A DNA stretch of 64,000 nucleotides. Source: Phlyctochytrium arcticum (lineage: Eukaryota; Chytridiomycota; Chytridiomycetes; Chytridiales; Chytridiaceae). The stretch is from NCBI GenBank assembly GCA_025602905.1, contig JAHLKI010000009.1, positions 682,001 to 746,000 of the forward strand. Direction: 5' to 3'. A model generated the notes under the pieces. The model had not been told where the DNA came from, ran no database searches, and worked only from the letters and a program-made list of their open reading frames with translations. Both the position numbers and the translations under genes were made by a program. Positions 27,218-37,543 of this stretch are shown piece after piece (positions within the stretch are counted from its first letter, which is position 1; the number at the start of each line of letters is the position of its first letter).

Positions 27218-27730
27218 AAGTGTTGAAGTGTTGTAAAGCTGTTGTTTGTTGTAAAACAAGTTTTTAGGAAAGGAAATGTCAAACGGGTCGCTGTTATTTA
27301 TCGGGCTGCGAGGGAAAAGAAAAGAACACTGGGTTTGGGCTGTTTGGGTGGGGACCGCGCGACAAAAAAAAGAGCGAAACTCCTCCTCGCTGCGGCGATC
27401 GCCGGCCGCTGCGGATTGCACAACTGCAAGCATTTTCACAGCCAAAGACTGCATTCATTGCCTTTCACAACTGCTTTTACTGCGACCATTTCTCATGTTT
27501 ATTCTTCATGTTCAATGCTCTCGAAATGTTGCTGTCGGGCCATGTCTCACGTTGGAAAAAAAAAACCCACGCTGCCGCTCCCCAGAATGCAGTCGGCGCT
27601 AGGGTTGAGCCCTACACTCTCTCTCCCGCGTGGGAATCGCAACTGGGAAAGAAGGCAATAAATTAAGTAAATACATCAACAGCAAGAATGCCAGGGAGAA
27701 AGTGTGTGGGTACGGCGGCAGGTGTCGCTC
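27218..27730. other. DED1 promoter and RRP15 3' flank
   Basis: About 510 bp. A short interrupted palindrome AGGGTTGAGCCCT lies near 27601. Pyrimidine/purine-biased tracts occur on the DED1 5' side. No gene recognised. Confidence 0.5.
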
Positions 27731-29022
27731 TCAAGCCATGTCGTTATCCTCTTCATCATCATCATCCTCTTCATCCCAATGCTTGGGAGCCTTCATCATA
27801 AAGTCTGGCTGCGTCCATGCAACCGCAGCAGCGGGTTCCGGGGCCGCTGCTGATGGAGTGGCACCCTTTGATGAACCAGAAGTCAATTTGGCAGCGCCTT
27901 CACCGTTCGACTTGGTGTCGACAAGGGCCGAGTTTTTGTTGATCATTTCCATAAATGTGTTTTTTGACACAACTTTGGCTATTTCAAAGAGAATTAACAC
28001 CTGCAGGAAACCAATCTTGAATCACGTTCGAAACATACCTGTTGTGGCATTCTTCTGAACAGTTTCGGCCTTGATTTCTTCGGCTGTTTTTTGAGCAACA
28101 CGAATGGCATTAAACAGTTGCACAACTAAAAATATCGAGAAAGGAATGTTAGCAGCCATCCATCTTTCGAGTATGAATCTGTGATAGCAGAATACATACC
28201 ACCCCTAGTAGCAACCTTTCGTAGTTGCTTTTCATAATCGGTTGTGCTATGCGTCGGCTTGAGTCGTCCAATGTTAATCTTTCGTTTACGTTCGGCCGAC
28301 ACGATTTTGCGAGCTTTGGCCTCGAGCTTCTCCTCATCCAGGGCCCGTTCAAGATGTTTCTGCTTTGCTAAAATCGGGCGCTGCAATCACACGAAACAGG
28401 TCAGTCACTTCTTTCCGACTGGGACAAACTTGAAAGGATGTGAAAAACGTACGTGCTCGTCTTTTGTGCCAAGGTCCCCGGAAAGCACTTTTCCAATAGC
28501 ACTCGCCATCTTTGCTGATTTAGACTTGGAATCCCCCTTGGTATCTTGATCGTCCGCCGCCTGCTCTTCACCATCCTCTGCCAGTTCGGCCATTCCAAAC
28601 TCATCATCCTCACCCTCACCACCTTCATCATCACTCTCCCCCTCTGATCCATTCTCCAGCGAATCCAGTCCACTCTCAATCACCACGGCATCTTCCTCAT
28701 CATCTGATGATTCGGCAACTTCTTCCAGGGTTTTCAAATCCTTGATTTCATCTTGTGCGGTAAGCGTCTCGACCTTTTCCCCATTTGCCTTTGTAAGCGT
28801 TGGTTCCGATCTCCTTGGCCGTTTCGCTGCTGCTAATTTATCCTTCTTGGACAAGGGAGCAGCTTGAGCGTCTTCGTCTGGGGAAATGTACTGGTCCTGA
28901 CTAGGTTTGATCTTTCGCTTCTTTTTTCGGTCATCATTCTTGTCACGGAAGGGTGCCTTCCTGCCGCTCGATTTGCCTGCAGACGACGCTGCTCCGCTCG
29001 GTGTTTTTCGTTTTGGTGGCAT
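27731..29022 (-). CDS. RRP15: Ribosomal RNA-processing protein 15
   Basis: Nucleolar factor for pre-60S assembly. Exon 1 (ATG 29022) encodes a Lys-rich start (MPPKRKTPSGAASS) and a long acidic stretch (SSDDEEDAVV, EGESDDEGGEGEDDEF), then KMASAIGKVLSGDLGTKDEH. Exon 2 gives RPILAKQKHLERALDEEKLE and AKARKIVSAERKRKINIGRL. The family hallmark YEKQLRKVATRG continues across an intron into VVQLFNAIRVAQK. The last exon reads IAKVVSKNTFMEMI and ends in an acidic tail (HWDEEDDDDEEDND). Three introns of 60-80 nt. Stop TGA at 27731-27733. It is divergent from HMCES, with 214 bp between the ATGs. Confidence 0.92.
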
Positions 29023-29236
29023 GTTTTCAATGTCTCGTTGCTGCTTCCCAAAATTTCGGCAAACTTTCCAAATTTCGCAAACTTGATGAGGACACGTGAT
29101 AAATCAATTTATGCCAATTGGGCATTATAGACTTGACTCTTTCTGGCTTGAAGTTTCCGATGACAGCACAACCCAGCGCACGACCTGCAGCACAACCGAT
29201 CTCCGAACTGGCAATCTGACGTTGTGCCTCAAGGAA

Positions 29237-30945
29237 ATGTGTGGGCGCACGGCACTGGGCCTGGAGCCCCAAGAAATTCTGAATCGCACAGGTACCACAA
29301 CTTGGCGAGGGCAAGATCGGTACCGCAAATCATGGAACGGTAGAAAACCCCGTACTTCAGAATACGTTCTCCTGATCCTAATCGAAAGCGCATGTCTAGT
29401 GGCTCCTGCAAGATCTCAGCCAGTAATTCGACAAGATAAGGAGACGGGGGAAAAGTTTCTCCAAAGCATGGTAAACGCTTGATCCATGGTGTCTGCTTAA
29501 TAGAATCTGTCCAGTAATGTAAGAACCCTTTCTTCTTGACCATTAGCGATGGGGACTGATTCCTCACTGGACTAGTGCAGCTCCCGACTACCCCTCCACA
29601 CTCCGCACCATCAATGCACGCGATGACCGCATTATTTCTCCTACCAAATCCATGTGGCACGCACAAAAGCACACCAAGCGCTGCGTCGCCGTAGCTGAGG
29701 CCTTTTACGAATGGCACAAAAAGCCGGGGAAGGACAAACAACCTTATCTGATTCGGTGGAAAGAGGAAGGCCGGCTGCTGATGTTTGCGGCGTTATGGGA
29801 TCGGGTTGAGTTGAAGGACATGAGTTCCTGGGAAAAGCAGAAAAAGCCTGGAAATGCCGTCAAACAGGAGGAAGGTCAAGACCAGGACGGGCAGGAGAAC
29901 CCAGTGCCCGAGAACAAGAATGAGGTTTATAGCTTTTCGGTGGTGACGACTCACGCCAGCGACGACTTTGCCTTTCTTCACGATCGAATGCCAGTCATCT
30001 TGCGCAGCCAGGAAGAGGTTGACATGTGGTTGGACCCTACGCGTCGTTTTGATGAGACACTCGAAAAGCTTTTGTGTCCGGTGATGGAAGGATTAGAATG
30101 GTAAGTGACAGTGTGCAGTATGGACTGATGAAATGATTACCAATGAGCATGTCAGGTTTCCTGTGTCGACTTTTGTGAGCAAAGTTGGTAATGACTCTTT
30201 GGAATGTATCAAGCCAATCAAGCTTTTGTCAGAAGCAGATGGGAAAAACAAGTTGCTAGGAATGTTTCAAAAACAGGAGAAAAAAGAGAAATTGGCAGGC
30301 GCTGCAAATGTCAAGGAAGAACTCAAGCCAGCGCTCACTGACGACACAAGGGATACGAGCAAAGCTGATGTTAAGAAGCAGCAACAAGAGGAGGATAAAA
30401 TGCGGCAGCAGGAAGACGAGCCCATTTGTGGGGTCAAACGTGAGCGTTCAGAAGAGACATCAGACGCTGATGCATCGTCACCAAAGCGCGTCAAGGACGA
30501 CCCAGACGCAAGAAGCCATGTGGATAAAGAGATGGACGCAGACATGGATCCCGACTTGGAACGGGCACTGCGAATCAGTAAACAAGAAGCAGATCGAGCC
30601 ATGGCTGGCCAGGCTCGTATCGTTTCAGAAACAACAAATTCCGGGGACGTTGAAGCAGGCAGCTCCAGCTCAGCGAATGAGAGTTTGGCGATGAATGATA
30701 CAGATGCTCAGTATGAGGAGGATTTAGAAGCGGTCATGGAGCTCAGCAAGCTCGACGCCGGAGTCAAACATGAGGGTACATCCCACGGGAAACCTCAGCC
30801 GAAACCTGAGCCGAAATCACCCGCCAAATCGGCGGGAAAAAAGTCACCAGCCTCAACTCCTACCAAGCGACGACCACCTACAACGCAAAAACCCAAAAAG
30901 AACACACCCATAACATCCTTCTTCAAACCCCAAAACCCCAAATAG
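29237..30945 (+). CDS. HMCES: SRAP-domain abasic-site protein HMCES with UIM-like motifs and PIP box
   Basis: Shields abasic sites in single-stranded DNA by forming a thiazolidine crosslink through Cys2. The ATG at 29237 gives MCGRTALGL, placing the catalytic Cys at residue 2. Intron 29340-29399 (60 nt, in frame, no stop) creates YRKSWNVAPARSQPV with the active-site Asn. The next intron joins FLQSM to RWGLIPHWTSAAPDY. VAEAFYEW supplies the catalytic Glu and FLHDRMPVIL the His. The C-terminal extension carries UIM-like motifs LERALRISKQE and LEAVMELSKLD and ends PITSFFKPQ, a PCNA-binding PIP-like box. All SRAP catalytic residues are present. Confidence 0.93.
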
Positions 30946-31087
30946 TGACGGATGCACCCATGTACATATTTGTAAGTTGTTCAAATTAAGGTAACCAGAT
31001 ATATGAGATAGAAAGCTATAAGTTATTGCGGTTCTCAATGGGTTATTCAAAATCCATAGAGTAAGGTGGCCTTCGCTTGAGTGGAGT

Positions 31088-31597
31088 TTATGCGTTTAAT
31101 CGTACGTCAGCCGTGGCTGCTGACATTGGATCTCCGCCCGATCCTAGCGAGAGATGTAACAGCGGGTCTAGGGACATATGCCGAGTTATCAACTGAATCC
31201 GTGCTGACGCTGCAGCGATCGCAGTGTTGGTTGGACGCAATCGCGATTCCGACGTGATGTGACAAAGGTCTTGAATTTGAGTAGCGATAGTATCCAGTGT
31301 GAACGAATCTGCCGCATCCACTCCAGAGTAGGCGGAAGAATCGACCGTCGACCCTCCTCCATAGCCCATATGCAACATGCGCACAATGTCATCAACTTCA
31401 ATGCACGCGACATTCAGGTCCACATCTGATGTGCCCATCATGCCGTTAGTGTATTCTTCATTTTGATAGTGTTCCAGCATCCGGGCATGTTCTTCTTGTT
31501 GCTCGGTGTGCAGGGAAATGGAATCGAATAAAGCGTCCACCTCTTCCTGGTAAAATTGTGAATATGCTTGAGGGAGGAATGCCAAGAAATCGGCCAT
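31088..31597 (-). CDS. Unknown protein, 169 residues
   Basis: Single open frame with a true ATG at 31597 (MADFLAFLPQAYSQFYQEEV) and stop at 31088. Composition is coding-like: an amphipathic N-terminal half (EEVDALFDSISLHTEQQEEH) and an Ala/Ser-rich C-terminal half with a possible helix (TNTAIAAASARIQLITRHMS). No signal peptide or TM segment. I do not recognise the family. It is convergent with HMCES, with 142 bp between stops. Confidence 0.5.
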   Translation of the reverse strand: MADFLAFLPQAYSQFYQEEVDALFDSISLHTEQQEEHARMLEHYQNEEYTNGMMGTSDVDLNVACIEVDDIVRMLHMGYGGGSTVDSSAYSGVDAADSFTLDTIATQIQDLCHITSESRLRPTNTAIAAASARIQLITRHMSLDPLLHLSLGSGGDPMSAATADVRLNA

Positions 31598-32606
31598 TTT
31601 GTGTGAAGTTTATGAGGGATAGATTCTTGTGGGTTGTGGAGTGACAAAGTGCCGTGGTAACTTTTTGAGTGAGTACAAGTGGAATCAAGGCTGATTTCTA
31701 TTTGGCGCCGTTTTGCCGCGCGTAATGAAATTCTCAAGCTGTTTGTCATGAAAAAGCCCTTGTTCAGAACAAACGTATGCGACGGTTGCTTTGGGTAAAA
31801 TAACACTCTTACATAGTATGAGCGGGTTTCCTCCGGTTTCCTAATAGAATCGCAAGTTATGTACGGAGGTAGAAGTGGGGGGGTCTCGGGCGGCCGTCCT
31901 TTATATAGCCCTTCGCGGCGGTCTCAGGATTCTTCCCAAGGTTCGCTTTCACGTGTCGGACGCTGCCCGCGTCTTTCCGAGCCGGCAGCCTAATAAAAAG
32001 GCGAACGGAACCGCGGGAACGCTTCGATTTTTGCCTGCCACAAAGGTCCCTGGGGTCCTCTCGTACTCGAATAATACTCCGCCTGGTGGATGGGCAACGA
32101 TTCCCCCAGCAATTTCCGTCGATTGAGGGGTGCTCGGCACAACGGAAACGCTTGTGCGCCGTGGATTTACCCCACCTTCTTATGGGGCCAAAGGTCGATA
32201 TGTCGGACACGGATAACGGCGGAAAGGGTGGAAAGGAGCTGGCACGGACGACTACGGACGATGGATATTTTGCCAGCAGTGGTTCATTTCATTCATGTTT
32301 GGTATACTCTGAGTATTGTTTGGAGTGTCAGACTTGATCTCTGAGCCCGCGGCAGCAAATGAGAGCCAGATAATGTCCCTCAATGAAATCTATGAAGCAT
32401 GTTATGGGTTTGAAAATGCACAGCCTGATGCACAGCGCCTGGACTGATTCATGTGCCGGTCCGATGCCTGGAATAAAATGGCAGTGGGATGTCTCGGTGT
32501 CGACTTTGAACGTCAAATTTCGAACGACTTGACTGTGCCACTTGACCAAAGTGAATTCCGTCCAGATGCGAAAATGCCCCAAAAACATTGCCGAAAGTAA
32601 AACAAA
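31598..32606. other. 1-kb gene-poor, locally GC-rich spacer
   Basis: Between two divergent genes (unknown gene and TRM82). The part from 31870 to 32230 is GC-rich and differs in composition from its A/T-rich flanks. Long frames on both strands there start at non-ATG codons and have no recognisable domain. Not explained by the neighbouring genes: possibly a remnant insertion or a CpG-rich promoter. Confidence 0.45.
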
Positions 32607-34215
32607 ATGTCACAAAGACTTCCGGTCCACAAGCTTTTGCATCTCCGACGAAGTGAGGGGGATGCTGTCGCCCTCGCCTTTGGCAACCAGTTGACTATTC
32701 TTGACTCGAGGTAACGTCATTCACTCTCAAACACATAGCAAACACTGTACTCACCATAGAGCTAAACATTACAGAACGGGCAAGGCCATATTTACACCCA
32801 AGGAGCCGCTAGCTACTCCCATCCGCTGCTTGGCGTATCATCCCGAATCCTCTCTGATTGCTGTTTCAACTGAATCAAAGGAATTGCTGGTTTGGGATTT
32901 TGCGCGGGGTGAACGAGTGAGCCAACGGTAAGACATTGAAGATCCATAGGCGCAGCGTTGCAAAGCCTGACAGACAATCATTTCTTTTAGAACAGCGATC
33001 AAGCGGGCAAACTGCCTGGACTTTACGCGGGATGGGAAAAAGGTGTTGTGTGGCGACAAATTCGGAGATGTGTACAGGTAATGCATCCTTTCATTACCTC
33101 TGGAACGACAGTGCGTAAACTGATTTTTGTGGAAAATGAATAGTATCAGCGCAATAGATTCCAACGAAAAAGAAGGGCTGATTTTGGGTCATGTTTCCAT
33201 GCTCACTGCAATGGTACGCCGTTGGTTTGTATTCAGATCGGGAGGGGCCGCAAACTAAAATGGTCGTAGACACTGGCCCCCGAAGGAAATTTCCTTCTGA
33301 CTGCCGATCGGGACGAAAAGATTCGCGTTTCAAAATACCCATTGGCATTCGATATTGTCGAATTTTGTCTTGGTCATACAGAGTACGTTTGCAAATTTCT
33401 CGTCGCATTTGGGGGACTTTTACTCACGACCGTAACCAGCTTTGTGTCATCTTTACATATCCCATACGGCTCCAAAACGCTCCTATCCGGTGGAGGCGAC
33501 AACGAAATCTTTGTGTGGAGCTATCTGGAAGGAAAGCTTTTGCAAAAGCTTCCATTGGGTCACATTCCCAAGACTGAAAAGATTGCCATTGTTCGCATCA
33601 CAAGTTGCAATGTCAATCGCACTGTTGCCGTGGCGGTGGAAGGGTATGTTGCGCTTTCCCCCCCTCATGAATACAAGTTGTCTGAAGAATATTTGCTCTT
33701 TTACAGAAAATCAGAGGTGTACCTTTTCCAATCGCCAGCAGATGCAGCGCAACCCCTGCAGGCACTGCTACCTCTATCGACGCCACGGCCCGTCCTAGAT
33801 GTCTTATTTGATGCGGATGGCAAGCTCTGGGTAGCGCTGGAACCCGCTCAGGAGGGCGAAGTGGTTGGTATTGGCAAATATTATGACGGGGTAGGTTTCA
33901 TCTTTTTCGTAGAAACATTCAAGACCTGTTTGATTGACTTTTCACCACCAGCAATACCATTACCACCCAGACGAAGTGGCTATTTCTGAGTTTAATGGAC
34001 AGTTCTCAGCAACAGGTTAGTAACATTGCTTTCCGCGATCAAACTTGAGCTCTAATCTGACCCAAATTTTAGTCGAAAAGCTCCCCGACTTTCACACCAC
34101 AAGCAAATTGCGCAAGATGGCGGCTGATGAATTGCAGCTCCGCCACGATAATAAGCGCAAGAGTGACAAAGAGTCTGCCGCTGCCGAACCAAAGGCCAAG
34201 AAAGTTATGGCATAG
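32607..34215 (+). CDS. TRM82: tRNA (guanine-N7) methyltransferase non-catalytic WD subunit
   Basis: Partner of TRM8 in the complex that makes m7G46 in tRNA. ATG at 32607 (MSQRLPVHKLLHLRRSEG). WD-type blades across several exons: TPIRCLAYHPESSLIAVSTE with LLVWDFARG; ANCLDFTRDGKKVLCGDKFG DVYS; LLTADRDEKIRVSKYPLAFD (diagnostic RDEKIRVS), IVEFCLGHTE joined to FVSSLHIPYGSKTLLSGGGD and NEIFVWSYLEGKLL. The Lys-rich tail ends KAKKVMA, with TAG at 34213-34215. About seven introns. WDR4/TRM82 family call is firm. Confidence 0.9.
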
Positions 34216-34415
34216 ATTGTGATGGAAGCGCCGTCTCGAATATTTATTTTTCATTTTGTGTTTTTTTACATTGGATGTTGGGAGTTAAACATGAAAGTGT
34301 TCCGAAGGGGTTGATGGTGGTCGTTTAAACTGGGCCGCCTTGTGATCGAGAGTGTGGGATTGTGGGAATGTGATGGAAGTAGAAATAAATACGTGGGGGG
34401 TATGATGATAGAAAT

Positions 34416-34719
34416 CTATTTGTTGAGATGGTCGTAACCCAGTTCTGCGCTAGCTTCCTCCCATTTCTGCCGTGCTTCCTTTGACGATTTCAGACTCCGG
34501 CGTTTCCGTCGTACATACTATATCGCAAACGTGAGCAAAAATCTCCATATACATTTTCCAAAAGTAGTTGGTTTAGTCATTTACCTCTCGCCGCAGGCAC
34601 GACTCAAACGCCTCTTTGAGTCCGTCGCATCGCCCTTGTAGACGACCCCACAGGTTTTCGTTGTCGACACAAGTCCGGAACTGATTGGAAACGTCTTCGC
34701 AGACCTCTGGGAGGGTCAT
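34416..34719 (-). CDS. CMC2: Twin CX9C mitochondrial protein, CMC2-like
   Basis: A 78-residue protein from two exons (intron 34518-34585, GTAAAT...ATATAG, phase 0). Cysteines at residues 7, 17, 31 and 41 form two exact C-x9-C pairs, the signature of Mia40-imported intermembrane-space proteins. The second pair (RCDGLKEAFESCLRREYVRR) followed by a basic tail resembles CMC2, a cytochrome c oxidase assembly factor. CMC1 or another twin-CX9C family member is possible. Confidence 0.72.
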
Positions 34720-35039
34720 TGTGTTTTAGGGATTCGGATTTTCCTCCACTTTGAATTTCAATTTCAAGTCTCAATTTCAAACGCAAGTCAGCAAGTCATC
34801 GCCGCGGATCGACAAGCCACATCCAGGAACTTCAAATTCCGAAGATGAAGGTTTCGCTGCATAAAGTTAACGTAAATCTTCTTCCCAATTTGAATAGAGT
34901 TAGGCAAAGCCTATTGGTAATAGGCTTATCTTCAAGATGGTTTACTGAGTTCATTTCCTCCTATGTGCACCCGGCGACAGGCAGCGATGAAATGGCGCGG
35001 ACAATGTCCTAGTAGCTGCGTACAACGCTTGCAGATATA
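34720..35039. other. Spacer CMC2-like / membrane-protein gene
   Basis: About 320 bp between divergent genes. Contains a short direct repetition of TTTCAATTTCAA-type sequence near 34750-34780. No gene supported. Confidence 0.4.
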
Positions 35040-37386
35040 TTGCTCGTATTTTCAAAGATCTCCCTTGAGAATCAGCCGAGCCGGCTACTGTGCATAGTAA
35101 TTGTATGGTCAGCATGCATTGCGCTGTCTGGCCAGTCGGAGGTTGGCGGAAGTTGGCATCTCTCAGCGCAAATCTGCGCAGCCGCAGCTTACCCAACTCG
35201 TCGTTTCGATCCGCATATTCGGCGGGAGCGTTCCACAGGGCAAAAGTTTTCTGGAGTTTTCTCACTGCAAATTCCATCGAGGACAGACATTGACGGGCTG
35301 CCCATTGCGAAAAAGCAGGCCGGGTGCACGACGAGATTGGTAGAGTCTTTGCAACAGCTGAACTAGAACTGTTTTTGTGAGGAAAACTTGAGCGCAGCCG
35401 CATACCCGTCGTCACAGCCAGTCACTTGGTGTCAATTATAGCGGGAACGGAACAAACAACACAACAGACGAGAATCTTTTAGCGGCAACGTATCCTTGGA
35501 GAAACGATCCGTCACTTAAAAGGGCCATCGCCTGTATAGAGAGAGTGGGTGAGCTCGGTCTGGACAAGCCTGACGAGTATTGAGGAAAAAGCACCACCCT
35601 GGCAGAGACCTCGACCTGATCCTGGAATAGATCGGTGCAGAGGAATACAGCAAACGATTTTTGCGACTGCAAGATGCGGTTACGGCCACGGTCGATACCG
35701 GGTGCTTCCTATGGGAATTACTGGGCACAGCCCTCAAATGCAAACGAATTGGAAAGCGGAGATGGACTTTCACAAGGAGGGGTTCCAACGACACTCAATC
35801 TGACGTTCCTCGACACTCGTGCACCAGGAAAACCTCAACTCGATACCGATCAGCAAAAGGCTATTGCCGAAGGCATGAAAGTCAATATGGATGGCATGCA
35901 ACTTCGGGGCGTACTACGAACATTTCCAAGTCCGTTACCCGGCATTATCGTTCTCGGATTAATGCTAGCTCTACCCCTCCTTTCCTTTATTGTAAACATC
36001 TTCCTTAAAAAGCGCACAACGCCAGTACAGCGTGTTCGTCGGACTCGCAAACGGACAATGTCGGCCGGAACTGCCGGTGCTGGCGGATTTATTGTAGCCG
36101 GAGCTTCGACAAAGCAGCAACGGCGACGATCTCGAATGATGATTGCAAACCGACTCTCAGTTGTCTCAGCTAGATCAGCGACGAGTGGAGAATATACCTT
36201 TGGATCTGCGCAACAGCAGCCGCAGTCCCCCACTGCATATGCTGCGCAAATGTCGTGGCAGCAGCAAGAATCGGGCACCCCCATTGCAGAGATTCGGAAA
36301 AACATGGCCGGACAGCGTGTGTCGTTTGTACCGCCAGCATATGGCCAGCCTTTTCAATCACAAATTGTTTACCCCCAGCCCACATCACCTACTATAGAGG
36401 AAGACCCTGAATCAGAGAGTTACAAACAAAACACCAATCGCTTTTCTGCCATTTCGATTGCGACCGTTGCTACCTCCCCGCCCATCTTGGAACAATCAAA
36501 TCGAAGGCCTTCCTTTGCTCGATCACTAGCGGATAAACGGCGCTCATGGCTGTCATTTGCGGGCTTACCTGCCGACGCGGAAGCCCCAATTTTGCATATT
36601 CGCCCTCGACGCAGTCCCGGTACCTTTGTTGTAGCATTTGCCGCGGCTGAAGACGATGACATAGACGGCGATGAGGATGACTGGTGGGAGGATGAAGAAG
36701 TGTGGGGTGATGTGGAGGTGTTGGATGATCGCGATGTGATTCCACCCGTGCCTAATTTGGCGCTTGAGCATCCTGAATTGGCTGCGAGTGCACGACATTC
36801 CCGTTCGCAATCCGGCAATTTATCGCTCTCTACAACAGCAGGCACCAAAACGGGCGTGTCCAGGGGCGGTCCTCTTAGTGCGCAATCAAACAAAACCATT
36901 CATGACATTGAAGAACTTAGTGAAGAAACGGATACGGGGGTAGTCGAGGTGTTGGTCACTCAGCAACATGCACTACCACCACTCAATACCTCACGACATG
37001 CCAAAAAGCCCTCATTAACCTCCACCGTAAGAGCAGCAGCCATCGAATCTCTCTCATCCCCAGCCTCCTCGTCATCCAACCGCAAGCGACGCTCCTCATT
37101 ATGGACAGTAAATCCCAAACGCTCCAACAACCATCCGACCTCCCTCGAGCTGTCAGCCGCAGATATGCCGCCCTCCTCATCCTCCAAACGCAAATCCCGG
37201 CGTCTATCAAGTATATCGGCCATGATGGGCGTTTTCGGCCGTAAAAGCTCATCAGAAGAGTATTACTCGTCGGATGATGTCGCCTCCAAGTCAAGCGGGA
37301 GTGGCCCAATTGATGATGCATTGGTACGTGGACGCTCCAACAGTATGGAAGAGCAGGATTTGGAGTGGATGGATCTGTACATGTGA
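35040..37386 (+). CDS. Orphan single-pass membrane protein, 5' exons uncertain
   Basis: The 3' exon is clear: from about 35720 to the TGA at 37386, an extracellular-type stretch (SQGGVPTTLNLTFLDTRAPG with an N-glycosylation site), a TM helix (GIIVLGLMLALPLLSFIVNI) and a long Ser/Arg-rich cytosolic tail with acidic (EDDDIDGDEDDWWEDEEVWG) and basic (KRKSRRLSSISAM) patches. Upstream open segments give a signal-like stretch (LLCIVIVWSACIALSGQ, near 35080), IPSRTDIDGLPIAKKQAGC and NYSGNGTNNTTDENLL near 35420-35480. Splices joining these (for example GTCTTT near 35345 to an AG at 35417) are guesses, and the true ATG was not fixed. Looks like a fungal surface receptor or wall sensor; no family recognised. 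Confidence 0.55.
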
Positions 37387-37409
37387 TTCTCTGCGAATCA
37401 GAAATAGAG

Positions 37410-37439
37410 GCGGAGGATTTAAACCTCCGCAGATTTTTT
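37410..37439 (+). other. Hairpin followed by a T-run after the membrane-protein gene
   Basis: GCGGAGG (37410-37416) pairs with CCTCCGC (37424-37430) around a TTTAAA centre, and six T follow at 37434-37439. It sits 24 nt past the stop codon. In bacteria this would be an intrinsic terminator; in a fungus it may be an RNA 3'-end element or chance. Confidence 0.6.
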
Positions 37440-37543
37440 GGGACTTTGACCGATACCGTTGTATCCTATCTTAATTTATTACATTACACTCAGTTTGGAA
37501 TATATATTCTATGAACTGACAAAGCAAACTACGAGACTGCTCT

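Noticed and set aside
32050..32070. Reverse complement of AGTACGAGAGGACC, like the sarcin-ricin loop of large-subunit rRNA
   Set aside because: Match is limited to about 14 bases; neighbouring sequence does not continue as rRNA, so an rDNA or mitochondrial insert is not supported.
34951..35403. Minus-strand ORF of about 150 codons (ATG at 35403)
   Set aside because: The opposite strand in the same interval has a signal-peptide-like stretch and continues into the membrane-protein gene; the minus ORF has no recognisable feature.
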